Of a DNA stretch of 64,000 nucleotides, positions 27,615-36,189 are shown one piece after another (positions within the stretch are counted from its first letter, which is position 1; each line of letters begins with the position of its first letter). Origin of the DNA: an uncultured Clostridia bacterium (GTDB lineage: Bacteria; Bacillota; Clostridia; TANB77; CAG-508); contig CAKPNJ010000005.1 in assembly GCA_934168365.1 (NCBI GenBank), positions 1 to 64,000 on the forward strand. The letters are read 5' to 3'. A program made the translations under genes and the position numbers. Under the pieces are notes generated by a model. It was not told where the DNA came from and made no database searches. It saw only the letters and a program-made list of their open reading frames with translations.

Positions 27615-28040
27615 ATGCGCAAATTAGGAATTGATTATGGAGATAGTAGAGTTGGACTAGCCATAACTGATGAACTAAATATAACTGTCCAAGGGTTAGA
27701 AACAGTACATCACAATGGAAATGATAAACTGGTATTAAAAAGGTTGGAGGAAATTTTAAATCAATATTCAGTTGATACTTTTGTTATTGGTATGCCGATA
27801 AATATGGATGGTAGCAAGACTGAAAGAGTTGAAATAACGGAAAAATTTATACATAAATTAAGATGCAAATTTCCCAAAATTCCAGTAGAAACAATAGATG
27901 AAAGGCTAACAACTGTAGCAGCACATAAGACTATGAACTATCTTAATATAGATAAAAATAAAAAAAAGCAAATTGTAGATACTATTTCTGCGGTATATAT
28001 TCTTGAAACATATGTAAATAAACAAAAAAACAATGCATAA
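27615..28040 (+). CDS. ruvX: RuvX/YqgF RNase H-fold nuclease
   Basis: The protein has 141 residues. The first strand RKLGIDYGDSRVGLAITDE carries the first catalytic Asp, and VIGMPINMDGS and VETIDERLTTVAAH carry the other family motifs. Members act in 16S rRNA 5'-end maturation and were also proposed as Holliday junction resolvases. I set the start at ATG 27615, 4 nt after the ireB stop. An in-frame extension into ireB has no homology. It is co-transcribed with ireB. Confidence 0.93.
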   Translation: MRKLGIDYGDSRVGLAITDELNITVQGLETVHHNGNDKLVLKRLEEILNQYSVDTFVIGMPINMDGSKTERVEITEKFIHKLRCKFPKIPVETIDERLTTVAAHKTMNYLNIDKNKKKQIVDTISAVYILETYVNKQKNNA

Positions 28041-28074
28041 ATGTTAGGAAAATAGAAATACTAAAAAATAGATA

Positions 28075-28102
28075 TTAACATTGTAGAAATACAATTTATA
28101 AT
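28075..28102 (+). promoter_or_regulatory. Promoter of DUF1292 gene
   Basis: TTAACA (28075-28080) and TATAAT (28097-28102) are separated by 16 bp. Confidence 0.55.
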
Positions 28103-28131
28103 ATATAAAAAACGAGAGGAGAAAGTTTAAA

Positions 28132-28458
28132 ATGAGTGAAGATTTAAACAAAGAAGTAGAAAATGTAAATGAAGGAGAAGAATTAGACAATATAATTGTA
28201 TTAAATGACGAAGATGGAAATGAAGTAGAATTTGAATTCTTAGATTTGATAGAATATGAAGGAGAAGAATATGTAGTACTTTTACCAGTAGAGGAAGAAG
28301 AAACAGAAGAACCTGGTGAAGTTGTAATCCTTAAATTAGAAGATACAGAATCAGAAAACGAAGAATCTTACGTTAGTGTAGAAGATGAAGAAATACTTAA
28401 TAAAGTATTTGCAAAATTTAAAGAAAAATTTGAAGATGAATTCAATTTTGTAGATTAA
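28132..28458 (+). CDS. DUF1292 (YrzB-like) protein
   Basis: This acidic 108-residue protein has DUF1292 features: IIVLNDEDGNEVEFEFLDLIEYEGEEYVVLLPVE, then a glutamate-rich segment and a short C-terminal EEILNKVFAKF. AGAGGAG precedes ATG. In many Firmicutes the gene follows ireB-ruvX, as it does here. No biochemical function has been established for the family. Confidence 0.92.
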   Translation: MSEDLNKEVENVNEGEELDNIIVLNDEDGNEVEFEFLDLIEYEGEEYVVLLPVEEEETEEPGEVVILKLEDTESENEESYVSVEDEEILNKVFAKFKEKFEDEFNFVD

Positions 28459-28476
28459 AAAATATTAAAAATACTT

Positions 28477-28510
28477 GGAGACATTCCCTTTACAAAAAGG
28501 GCATGTCTCC
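28477..28510 (+). terminator. Hairpin after DUF1292 gene
   Basis: GGAGACAT/ATGTCTCC with an inner CCCTT/AAGGG forms a strong stem. No T run follows directly, so termination is less certain. Confidence 0.5.
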
Positions 28511-28594
28511 ATATCTTTAAAGATAGTGTTAAGTAGTCTATGAAAAATTGTAGCAGAGCACAGTGTGCTACATAGAAAAGAGGAGAGAAATTAT

Positions 28595-29068
28595 ATGAAA
28601 AATTTATCTAGTTGGCTAATAGCCATATTTGCATTTCTATTTTGGGGCTTTAGAGTTGTAGCAACAACTTTATATGCTATGGGGAAAGAACTTGTTTTAA
28701 CACCTATGGATATGACCATGGAAATAGCATTATTGTTTATAACTTTTATATGTATATGTTTTATACCAAAAAGAAAATTATTAGCAGTTACAATATATTT
28801 AATTTCACATCTATTTTATTATGGAGTGTATATATACCAAAATGTAGTTGCTATTATAAACAATACAGCATCACTAGAATTATACATGGATATGTTTATT
28901 GCTTTAATAGGAGTTGCAATACCAATTGCAGCATTCTTTGATGTGTTGTTAGATAAAAGTAGAAAAGCAAATCCAGTGGACAAGCAAACAGACTGGTTTT
29001 ATAAAAATAAAGACTATGATAGAAAATTAGATGAAAGAGCAGATAAAAATCAATATAGGACGTTATAA
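28595..29068 (+). CDS. Four-helix membrane protein of unknown function
   Basis: The protein has 157 residues with four hydrophobic helices (about 5-27, 40-58, 62-84 and 98-117) and a charged cytoplasmic-looking tail (DKSRKANPVDKQTDWFYKNKDYDRKLDERADKNQY). The ATG at 28595 has AGGAGAG upstream. The family is not recognised. It is followed directly by a terminator, so it is probably a single-gene unit. Confidence 0.7.
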   Translation: MKNLSSWLIAIFAFLFWGFRVVATTLYAMGKELVLTPMDMTMEIALLFITFICICFIPKRKLLAVTIYLISHLFYYGVYIYQNVVAIINNTASLELYMDMFIALIGVAIPIAAFFDVLLDKSRKANPVDKQTDWFYKNKDYDRKLDERADKNQYRTL

Positions 29069-29094
29069 GGTTGGAAAATATAAATTTTCCAACC
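29069..29094 (+). terminator. Terminator between membrane protein and CYTH gene
   Basis: A perfect stem GGTTGGAAAAT/ATTTTCCAACC (29069-29079 and 29084-29094) immediately follows the stop. It also rules out upstream in-frame starts for the CYTH gene. Confidence 0.75.
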
Positions 29095-29127
29095 AAATTT
29101 ACATTTACCAAAGGGATGAAGTTAAGA

Positions 29128-29616
29128 ATGGAAATAGAAAGAAAATTTTTAGTAAAAGATATTAACGCAATAAATGAAATAATTAGTAAATATCCTAAAA
29201 AGACCATCACACAAGATTACTTGTATGTAGATGATTACACAGCAGTAAGAAAAAGAAAAATTGAAAAAAGTGGCAATACCAAATATGTATACACAGTAAA
29301 AACAATGAAAGTTGGAATATCTGTTAATGAATTTGAAAAAGAAATAACAAAGGAAGAATATGATGCATTAAAAATGAATGCGGAATATATTACATTATCT
29401 AAAGACAGATATGTAATTCCATATGTAGATGATCTAAAAATTGAAGTTGATGTATTTAAGGGAGTATATGAAGGCGTAGTATTTGCAGAAATAGAATTTA
29501 AAAGTGAAGAACAAGCAGCTCAAATAGAACTTCCAAAATGGTTTGATAAAGAAATGAGCCAGATAATCACAAACAGCAAAATGGCTACTAAAAATATGAA
29601 AGAAAAAATATTATAA
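29128..29616 (+). CDS. CYTH domain phosphohydrolase-like protein
   Basis: The protein has 162 residues. It begins MEIERKF, the ExExK signature of the CYTH/triphosphate tunnel superfamily, and continues with paired basic and acidic strands (TAVRKRKIEK, YVYTVKTMK, VNEFEKEIT, KIEVDVFKGVYEG, FAEIEFKSE) that line the tunnel. Members hydrolyse triphosphate substrates such as tripolyphosphate or thiamine triphosphate. The substrate cannot be assigned here. ATG at 29128 is chosen because the motif must be N-terminal. Confidence 0.9.
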   Translation: MEIERKFLVKDINAINEIISKYPKKTITQDYLYVDDYTAVRKRKIEKSGNTKYVYTVKTMKVGISVNEFEKEITKEEYDALKMNAEYITLSKDRYVIPYVDDLKIEVDVFKGVYEGVVFAEIEFKSEEQAAQIELPKWFDKEMSQIITNSKMATKNMKEKIL

Positions 29617-29697
29617 ATACATACTACAAAACTATTATGAAGACTTCTAAGATATAGATAGTCGAGAAAAGTAACTAAATTTTAGAGGAGATAATTA

Positions 29698-30414
29698 GTG
29701 ATAAAAAATAAATTAGAATACTATACAAAAAATGTTGAGCAAGACTTAAAAAAATATATTTCTGAACAGATATTTCCAGAATATGATAAAAATGATGGTG
29801 GGCATAATATTGTGCATATACTAGAAGTTATACGAAGAAGTTTCGAATTAAATGAAACTTTTAATCTAAACTTAAATGATAATATGATATATGCTATAGC
29901 AGCTTGTCATGACTGGGGAAAATATGAAAATAATGAAATACATCATTTAATTGCAGCAAGAAACTTTATAAATGATGATGGCATGAAAAGATTTTTTTCT
30001 GCTGAAGAGAGAAGAATAATCAAAGAAGCAATTGAAGATCATCGCTCTTCAAAAGACGATGAACCAAGGAGCATATATGGCAAATTGATTTCTTCTGCTG
30101 ACAGAAATACAAGTATAGAAATTGTCTTTATAAGAAGTTTTTTTGTTGCACATGAAAGAGCGCCAGAAGAGAATATTGAAGATTATTTGGATTTTACAAT
30201 TAAAAGATTATCGAAAAAGTACAGTGAAGAAAATCCAGAAAATATGTTTTTTGAGGACGAAACCTATAGGATGTTTATTCAAGAGATGAGAGCTCTATTA
30301 AAAAAAGAAACTGAATTTAAAAATAGATATTGTGAAATTAATCATATTAAATCAAGAAATAATAAAGTAAAAGACGAACCAGGAAATATTGAATATGCAA
30401 AAATAATTGGGTAG
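29698..30414 (+). CDS. HD-domain phosphohydrolase
   Basis: The protein has 238 residues with a GTG start after AGAGGAG. The HD metal site is visible as GGHNIVH (about residues 38-44), CHDWGK (75-80), EDHRS (117-121) and SADRN (139-143), the usual H...HD...H...D order. Members cleave phosphoester bonds in nucleotides or related compounds. The C-terminal ~90 residues have no clear domain. Its neighbour is a deoxyribosyltransferase-like gene, which makes a nucleotide-related substrate plausible but unproven. Confidence 0.85.
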   Translation: MIKNKLEYYTKNVEQDLKKYISEQIFPEYDKNDGGHNIVHILEVIRRSFELNETFNLNLNDNMIYAIAACHDWGKYENNEIHHLIAARNFINDDGMKRFFSAEERRIIKEAIEDHRSSKDDEPRSIYGKLISSADRNTSIEIVFIRSFFVAHERAPEENIEDYLDFTIKRLSKKYSEENPENMFFEDETYRMFIQEMRALLKKETEFKNRYCEINHIKSRNNKVKDEPGNIEYAKIIG

Positions 30415-30475
30415 CTAAGGAGAAAAATATTATTAATCAAACAAATTGAAGAATTATATAAAGGAGAATTTGAAA

Positions 30476-30913
30476 ATGGAAAATAAATATGAATTTTTTA
30501 TAGCAGGAAGAGCAAGAAACAAGGAAAATATATTAAAATTATGTGATTTATTTGATAAACATAATATATCTTATTATTGTTTTTTGAAAAATGAAGATGA
30601 TTGGGGATATGGAAATAAAAATCAAACACCTGAGGAAAGACAAAAAGAATTTGAATCATTAGGATTAAAGAGCGAAATTGTTTTGAACTTATTTCATAAT
30701 GACTTAGAAGGCGAGAAAAATTCAAACAATTTATTGCTTGTTTTACCAGCTGGCAAAGCAGCACATATAGAAGCAGGAATTGCATATGGATTAGGAAAAA
30801 AATGTTATGCAATAGGAGAATACGAAGCGACAGATACTTTATATAATATCTTTGAACAGATATTTTCAAACGAAAAAGAATTAGAACAATTTTTAAAAGA
30901 GTATAATAAATAG
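30476..30913 (+). CDS. Nucleoside 2-deoxyribosyltransferase-like protein
   Basis: The protein has 145 residues from ATG at 30476 (AAGGAG upstream). It starts with a beta strand (YEFFIAGRARN), and the key segment is LLLVLPAGKAAHIEAGIAYGLGKKCYAIGE. There the HIEAG glutamate corresponds to the catalytic Glu of the deoxyribosyltransferase-like fold and GIAYGLGK to its conserved helix. Such proteins exchange or cleave bases from nucleosides or nucleotides. It lies 61 nt after the HD gene. The specific reaction is unknown. Confidence 0.7.
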   Translation: MENKYEFFIAGRARNKENILKLCDLFDKHNISYYCFLKNEDDWGYGNKNQTPEERQKEFESLGLKSEIVLNLFHNDLEGEKNSNNLLLVLPAGKAAHIEAGIAYGLGKKCYAIGEYEATDTLYNIFEQIFSNEKELEQFLKEYNK

Positions 30914-30983
30914 AAATAAAATGCATTAACGTAAATTAAAGCGAAAGTTAGTTAAAAAATATCAAATTTAAAGGAAGAGAAAA

Positions 30984-31026
30984 ATGGAAGAAAATAAAAT
31001 GAATATCAACTGGTACCCACGGACAT
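30984..31026 (+). other. Frame-displaced 5' end of rbgA
   Basis: ATG at 30984, with AAGGAAG upstream, starts a frame reading MEENKMNINWYP. It then needs a shift of one base near 31018-31022 to continue as GHMAKTRKQ in the frame of the main ORF. The conserved N terminus of RbgA is W-F/Y-P-G-H-M-A-K, so an extra C appears in the sequence. It may be an assembly error or a true mutation. Confidence 0.75.
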
Positions 31027-31884
31027 ATGGCAAAAACGAGAAAGCAAATAATAGAAGACCTAAAACTAATTGACATAGTTGCAGAAATATTAGATGTGCG
31101 TATCCCTATTGCGAGTCAAAATCCAGATATAAAAGAGATTATAAAGGATAAAAAAAGATTAGTAATCTTAAATAAATGTGATTTAGCCTGTGAAAAAGAA
31201 AATAAAAAATGGGTAGAATATTTTGAAAAAAATAATATTCCAGCAGTTCTTGTAGACTCAGTATCAGGCAAAGGAATACAAGAAGCAATTAAGAAAATAG
31301 AGCAAATTTATGATAATGAAAAATTTGAAAACAAAGGTAGAATAGGCAAATCAATAAGAATAATGATATTAGGAATACCAAATGTAGGCAAATCTTCATT
31401 TATAAATAGAATAGCTAAAAAAAATGTAGCACAAACAGGAAACAAACCAGGAGTAACAAGACAAAAGCAATGGATAAAAGTATCAAGCAGAATAGAACTA
31501 TTAGATACACCTGGCGTTTTATGGCCAAAACTAGACCAGAAAGAAGTGGCTACAAATTTGGCATACACAGGAACCATTAAAGATGATGTTCTACAAACTG
31601 TTGAAATTGGATTTGAATTGTTAAGAACATTAATTACAAATTATACTCCAAATCTAATGGAAAGATATAAACTAACTGAAGAACAAATAAATGAAATAAT
31701 GCAGGACCAAGAATTAGAACAAAATGAAAAAGTATTAGAGGTTATGAACCTAATTGGCAGAAAAAGAGGCGCGATTATTTCGGGTGGAGAAATAGACACA
31801 GAAAAAGTTGCAAACATAATAATTGATGATTTTAGAAGCGGAAGATTAGGAAGAATTACACTTGAAACAGTAAAAGGAGAATAA
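31027..31884 (+). CDS. rbgA: Ribosome biogenesis GTPase A
   Basis: This circularly permuted GTPase of 50S subunit assembly (YlqF/RbgA) has 285 residues in this frame. G4 comes first (LNKCD, about residue 45), then G1 (GIPNVGKSS, about 117) and G3 (LLDTPGVLWP, about 160). An ANTAR-like C-terminal helical domain ends with DFRSGRLGRITLE. The natural start is probably ATG 30984 in another frame (see the neighbouring entry), since the WYPGHMAK motif is split by one extra base. ATG 31027 itself has no ribosome site. mrnC follows after 3 nt. Confidence 0.93.
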   Translation: MAKTRKQIIEDLKLIDIVAEILDVRIPIASQNPDIKEIIKDKKRLVILNKCDLACEKENKKWVEYFEKNNIPAVLVDSVSGKGIQEAIKKIEQIYDNEKFENKGRIGKSIRIMILGIPNVGKSSFINRIAKKNVAQTGNKPGVTRQKQWIKVSSRIELLDTPGVLWPKLDQKEVATNLAYTGTIKDDVLQTVEIGFELLRTLITNYTPNLMERYKLTEEQINEIMQDQELEQNEKVLEVMNLIGRKRGAIISGGEIDTEKVANIIIDDFRSGRLGRITLETVKGE

Positions 31885-31887
31885 ATA

Positions 31888-32280
31888 TTGAAAATATTTA
31901 ATAGAAATAAAGAAATAGAAGAAGTAAATCAAATGTCTCCATTAACTTGGGCATATGTGGGAGATTGTGTATATGAATTATATATTCGTACAAAATTAGT
32001 AGACACCACAAAATTAAAACCACATGAATTACATATAAAATCAGTAAAATATGTAAAAGCAAAGGCACAAGCAGAGACTTTAAAAAAGTTAGAAACAATA
32101 CTAACAGAAGAAGAAAAAGAAATAGTAAGAAGAGGGAGAAATACTCAAACACACCATATTGCTAAAAATGCAAGTATGCAAGATTACATGTATGCTACAG
32201 CATTTGAAGCACTAATAGGATACCTATATCTAACAAAACAAGACGACAGATTGTCAGAAATAATGAAAATGGAGATTTAA
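31888..32280 (+). CDS. mrnC: Mini-ribonuclease III
   Basis: The protein has 130 residues with a TTG start after AAAGGAG, overlapping closely with the end of rbgA. It is an RNase III catalytic domain without the dsRNA-binding domain: LTWAYVGDCVYELYIR holds the catalytic region, and ATAFEALIGYLYL carries the second acidic cluster. In Bacillus it trims the ends of 23S rRNA, so it fits functionally beside rbgA. Confidence 0.93.
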   Translation: MKIFNRNKEIEEVNQMSPLTWAYVGDCVYELYIRTKLVDTTKLKPHELHIKSVKYVKAKAQAETLKKLETILTEEEKEIVRRGRNTQTHHIAKNASMQDYMYATAFEALIGYLYLTKQDDRLSEIMKMEI

Positions 32281-32299
32281 AATTTTGTAGATACTTGTA

Positions 32300-32328
32300 T
32301 TGACTAAAGCTTGCAAATATGTTATATT
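32300..32328 (+). promoter_or_regulatory. tRNA-Glu promoter
   Basis: TTGACT (32300-32305) and TATATT (32323-32328) are separated by 17 bp, 20 nt before the tRNA. Confidence 0.75.
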
Positions 32329-32347
32329 ATTAAAGCAAGCGAAAAAT

Positions 32348-32422
32348 GGCCCCTTGGTCAAGCGGTTAAGACGCAGCCCTCTCAAGGCTGAATCATGGGT
32401 TCGATTCCCGTAGGGGTCACCA
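32348..32422 (+). tRNA. tRNA-Glu (CTC)
   Basis: The acceptor arms GGCCCCT and AGGGGTC pair, the anticodon stem is CAGCC/GGCTG with loop CTCTCAA giving anticodon CTC at 32381-32383, and the T loop is TTCGATT. CCA is encoded. It is a single-gene unit with its own promoter and a strong terminator downstream. Confidence 0.95.
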
Positions 32423-32500
32423 AATATAAAGATTTAGAAAGCTAAAAAATAGTCATTTCTGGGTCTTTTGATTTGTAAAAAAGTATGCAGTAGACATACA

Positions 32501-32540
32501 AAAACAGCTGAAAATGCGTTGGCATTTTCAGCTGTTTTTT
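32501..32540. terminator. Bidirectional terminator
   Basis: A 17-bp perfect stem (AAAACAGCTGAAAATGC with its complement, loop GTTG) lies between tRNA-Glu (+) and the small basic gene (-) and ends in TTTTTT. Confidence 0.9.
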
Positions 32541-32543
32541 GTG

Positions 32544-32729
32544 TTACTTAGGAGCCTTTACCTGACGAGCCTTAGTAACAACTTTCTTCCGAGAGCTTCT
32601 TTTGCTAACCTTTTTGGAAGAGCCTTGAGGTGTACCAAAGAAACTTGCAGGTTGAGAAGCGTCAATTTTGATTTTTTCAATAATCTCGTTATTGGCTGCA
32701 CTGTGGGTCAACTTGAGGTTGTCCTGCAT
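32544..32729 (-). CDS. Small, strongly basic protein
   Basis: The protein has 61 residues on the minus strand. The second half is Lys/Arg/Ser-rich (GSSKKVSKRSSRKKVVTKARQVKAPK type), giving a high positive charge that would suit nucleic acid or acidic surface binding. GAAAGGAG lies at proper distance before ATG, and a minus-strand promoter is present upstream. GC content is higher than the surroundings. It is divergent from recN. The family is not recognised. Confidence 0.65.
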   Translation of the reverse strand: MQDNLKLTHSAANNEIIEKIKIDASQPASFFGTPQGSSKKVSKRSSRKKVVTKARQVKAPK

Positions 32730-32774
32730 AGCTATACGCTCCTTTCAAAATTTTCACGATTTGTGAATAAAAAA

Positions 32775-32803
32775 ATTATATCATATTTTTTGTGAAAAGT
32801 AAA
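32775..32803 (-). promoter_or_regulatory. Minus-strand promoter of the basic protein
   Basis: Read on the minus strand, TTTACT (32803-32798) and TATAAT (32780-32775) are separated by 17 bp. Confidence 0.55.
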
Positions 32804-32812
32804 TAAAAGTAG

Positions 32813-32840
32813 TTGACAAAACAAAAATTTGGTATATAAT
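32813..32840 (+). promoter_or_regulatory. recN promoter
   Basis: TTGACA (32813-32818) and TATAAT (32835-32840) are separated by 16 bp. It implies translation from 32880 rather than from the upstream in-frame codon at 32829. No GAAC...GTTC SOS box is visible near it. Confidence 0.8.
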
Positions 32841-32879
32841 ACAAATATACAAACAATAATTCGTATAAAGGAGTTAAAA

Positions 32880-34502
32880 ATGGTTACTACATTACATATA
32901 AAAAACGTTGGAATTATAGATGATTTGAGCCTTGAATTGAATGAAGGGTTTAACGTACTAACTGGAGAAACAGGAGCGGGAAAAACATTGATAATAGGAT
33001 CACTTGCAATTTTAGCTGGTGGTAGGTTTTCAAAAGAAATGATTAGAAATGGAGAAGAATATTCATTTGTAGAAGCAAACTTTTATAGTCCTAATAATGA
33101 ATTAGCAATAGACAACAATATTATAGTATCAAGAGAAATACACTCAAATGGTAGAAATTCATGTAAAATAAATGGAAGATTAGTTACTGTAAATGAACTA
33201 AAAGAATTTATGAATAAAATACTTGATATTCATGGACAACATGATAGTCAGCTAATATTAAACCCTATGCAACATATTGTATATTTAGATAAGTTTATTG
33301 GCAAAGAATTAGAAGATAACCTAAATAAATATAAAGTAAAACTTGCAGAATATAACACTTTAAAACAAGAGTTAAAAAATACATATGGAGAAGATCAGGA
33401 AAAAGAAAGAAGACTCGACTTACTACGTTATCAATATAACGAAATTGAACAAGCAAATTTAAAAGAAAATGAAGAGGAAGAACTAGAAGAAAAACACAAA
33501 ATGATGCAAAATGCAGAAAAATTAAAAGATAACTTATGTGAAGTTGATAATGAATTAAATGAAAATGCAGTAGTTGCAATAAGTAATGCAATTCGCAGTT
33601 TAGAGAAAATACAAGACTGTGGTAGCAAATATACTGAGAAATTAAGTATACTAAAAAGCAGTTACTATGATATACAAGAACTAGCAAGAGACCTAAGTTA
33701 TATGAGAGAAGATGTTGATTTTGACGAAGGAGAAAGAAATCAAATAGAAAACAGACTAGATTTAATTTACTCATTAAAAAGAAAATATGGAAATACGATT
33801 TCAGAAATACTAGAATATTCAAGCAAGGTAGAAGAAGAAATACATAAGATAGAAAACTTAGATGAATACCATAAAAAAATAAAAGCAAAAATAAATGTAT
33901 TAAAACAAGAATTGCTTGAAATTGCAAACAATATGACAAATACCAGAAAAAAATATGCAAAGGAATTATCTGCTAAAATAAACAAAGAATTAAAAGACTT
34001 GGAAATGCCAAATGCTAGATTTGAAATACAAGTAAATACAGCAGACAAATTCTATGAAACAGGAATAGATGAAGTTGAATTTATGATTTGCACCAATATT
34101 GGCGAAGAACTAAAACCACTTGTAAAAATAGCCTCAGGAGGAGAAATGGCAAGAATTATGCTTGCAATAAAAAATGTGTTAGCAGATGTTGATGAAGTAA
34201 ATACATTAGTGTTTGATGAAATTGATATAGGAATTAGTGGCAAAGCTTCAAAAGCAGTAGCGGAAAAAATGAAATCAATAGCAAAATTACACCAAGTAAT
34301 TTGTATTACACACTTACCATCAATTGCGGCAAAAGGAGACTATAACTATTACATAAGTAAACAAACTAAAGAAAACAAAACATATACTCAAATTAAAAAA
34401 CTAAATGAAGAAGAAACAATTGAAGAAATTGCAAGAATTTCCTCAGGAGAAGTTACTGAAATTGCTAAAGCACATGCTCAAGAACTAAGAAAAGCTTCAT
34501 AA
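32880..34502 (+). CDS. recN: DNA repair protein RecN
   Basis: This SMC-like ATPase of double-strand break repair has 540 residues, the usual length. Walker A is LTGETGAGKTLIIG near residue 30. A long coiled coil (about 150-350) is interrupted by the zipper region. The signature KIASGGEMARIMLAIK and Walker B TLVFDEIDIGISG lie near 420-460, and the H-loop follows as ICITHLPSIAA. ATG is preceded by AAAGGAG. It starts a single-gene transcript. Confidence 0.97.
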   Translation: MVTTLHIKNVGIIDDLSLELNEGFNVLTGETGAGKTLIIGSLAILAGGRFSKEMIRNGEEYSFVEANFYSPNNELAIDNNIIVSREIHSNGRNSCKINGRLVTVNELKEFMNKILDIHGQHDSQLILNPMQHIVYLDKFIGKELEDNLNKYKVKLAEYNTLKQELKNTYGEDQEKERRLDLLRYQYNEIEQANLKENEEEELEEKHKMMQNAEKLKDNLCEVDNELNENAVVAISNAIRSLEKIQDCGSKYTEKLSILKSSYYDIQELARDLSYMREDVDFDEGERNQIENRLDLIYSLKRKYGNTISEILEYSSKVEEEIHKIENLDEYHKKIKAKINVLKQELLEIANNMTNTRKKYAKELSAKINKELKDLEMPNARFEIQVNTADKFYETGIDEVEFMICTNIGEELKPLVKIASGGEMARIMLAIKNVLADVDEVNTLVFDEIDIGISGKASKAVAEKMKSIAKLHQVICITHLPSIAAKGDYNYYISKQTKENKTYTQIKKLNEEETIEEIARISSGEVTEIAKAHAQELRKAS

Positions 34503-34532
34503 GAAAAGTTTTCATAAATTCTCTTCCAAATG

Positions 34533-34561
34533 TTTACATATTGCCAATTTTGATATATAAT
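34533..34561 (+). promoter_or_regulatory. lysS promoter
   Basis: TTTACA (34533-34538) and TATAAT (34556-34561) are separated by 17 bp. Confidence 0.75.
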
Positions 34562-34601
34562 ATGGAATATTATAAAATTTAACTAAAAAGGGGAATTGTG
34601 T

Positions 34602-36101
34602 ATGGAAGAAAACAACGTAAACAACCAAGAACAAGAATTAGACTTAAATCAACTTATGAAAGTAAGAAGGGAAAAGTTGGAGGAACTACAAAAAAGTGGT
34701 AAAAACCCATTTGAAATTACTAAATATGATAGAACAGAAGTAGCTAGTCAAATAAAAGAAAACTATGAAGCTTTTGAAGGGAAAGATGTGTCAATAGCTG
34801 GTAGAATTATGGCCAAACGTATAATGGGAAAAGCATCATTCTGTACAATTCAAGATTCAACAGGTAGAATTCAAAGTTATGTTAGTATAAATGATCTAGG
34901 CGAAGAAAGTTACAAACTATTTAAAACTTATGATATAGGAGACATCATAGGAATAAAAGGTTTTGTATTTAAAACAAAAACAGAAGAAATATCTGTACAT
35001 GCAAAAGAAGTTATATTACTTTCAAAATCTTTAAGACCATTACCAGAAAAGTTCCATGGCTTAAAAGATACAGAAATTCGTTATAGACAAAGATATATAG
35101 ATTTAATAGTAAACCCAGAAGTTAGAAGAACTTTTGAATTAAGAAGCAAAATAATAAAAGAAGTAAGAAGATTTATGGATGAAAAAGGATATATGGAAGT
35201 TGAAACACCAACACTTACAACAGTAGCAACAGGTGATGCAGCAAGACCATTTATCACACACCATAACACATTAGATTTGGATATGTACTTAAGAATTGCA
35301 CCAGAGTTAAACTTAAAAAGATTAACCGTTGGTGGAATTGACAAAGTATTTGAAATTGGTAAAAACTTTAGAAATGAAGGAATGGATATAAAACACAATC
35401 CAGAGTTTACTAATATGGAATGGTATTCAGCATACGAGGATTATAACGATATGATGAATATATCAGAAGAATTGATTTCTACTGTAGCTAAAAAGGTATT
35501 AGGAACAACAAAAATAACATATCAAGGAACACCAATAGATTTAACACCAAGTTGGAGAAGAGTAACAATGATTGATGCAATAAAAGAGGTTACAGGTGTT
35601 GACTTTAATACAATTCAAACAGACGAGGAAGCTAGAAAAATAGCAGACGAAAAAGGTGTAGAATATGAAGAAATAAAAAATACAAGAGGCCATATTATAA
35701 ATGAATTTTTTGATACTTTTGTTGAAGATACTTTAATACAACCAACATTTATAATAGACTATCCAGTAGAGATATCACCACTTACAAAAAGAAGAAAAGA
35801 TGATCCAAGATTAGTAGAGAGATTTGAATTATTTATTGGCGGTAGAGAGTATGGAAATGCATATTCAGAATTAAATGATCCAATAGATCAATATGAAAGA
35901 TTTATGAAACAAGTAGAAGCAAAAGAAAAAGGTGACGAAGAAGCTGGTGGAATGGACGAAGATTTTGTTACAGCATTAGAAATTGGTTTACCACCAACAG
36001 GAGGAATGGGTATAGGACTAGACAGACTAATAATGTTACTTACAGACTCAGCATCTATAAGAGACGTATTATTCTTCCCAACAATGAAACCTTTAGACTA
36101 A
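34602..36101 (+). CDS. lysS: Lysyl-tRNA synthetase, class II
   Basis: The enzyme has 499 residues and joins lysine to tRNA-Lys. The N-terminal OB-fold anticodon-binding domain (VSIAGRIMAKRIMGKASFCTIQD) is followed by the class II core: motif 1 around RRTFELRSKIIKEVRRFMDEKGYMEVETP, motif 2 around FEIGKNFRNEGMDIKHNPEF and motif 3 GGMGIGLDRLIMLL. The ATG at 34602 is preceded by AAAAGGGG; an in-frame TTG two codons upstream is less likely. No T-box is present. Confidence 0.97.
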   Translation: MEENNVNNQEQELDLNQLMKVRREKLEELQKSGKNPFEITKYDRTEVASQIKENYEAFEGKDVSIAGRIMAKRIMGKASFCTIQDSTGRIQSYVSINDLGEESYKLFKTYDIGDIIGIKGFVFKTKTEEISVHAKEVILLSKSLRPLPEKFHGLKDTEIRYRQRYIDLIVNPEVRRTFELRSKIIKEVRRFMDEKGYMEVETPTLTTVATGDAARPFITHHNTLDLDMYLRIAPELNLKRLTVGGIDKVFEIGKNFRNEGMDIKHNPEFTNMEWYSAYEDYNDMMNISEELISTVAKKVLGTTKITYQGTPIDLTPSWRRVTMIDAIKEVTGVDFNTIQTDEEARKIADEKGVEYEEIKNTRGHIINEFFDTFVEDTLIQPTFIIDYPVEISPLTKRRKDDPRLVERFELFIGGREYGNAYSELNDPIDQYERFMKQVEAKEKGDEEAGGMDEDFVTALEIGLPPTGGMGIGLDRLIMLLTDSASIRDVLFFPTMKPLD

Positions 36102-36189
36102 TTTTTAGATGGAAACTACAATAAAACAAGTGGCTGAGAAATTAATATAAATTTTTTGTGCGAAATAAATAAAAAATGGGGCAAATAAT

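Noticed and set aside
29071..29127. Upstream start for the CYTH gene
   Set aside because: The stretch forms the preceding gene's terminator hairpin and would push the ExExK motif inside the protein.
33295..33960. 221-codon minus-strand frame inside recN
   Set aside because: It is the antisense shadow of the recN coiled coil; Leu/Tyr/Phe-rich, no ribosome site and no homology.
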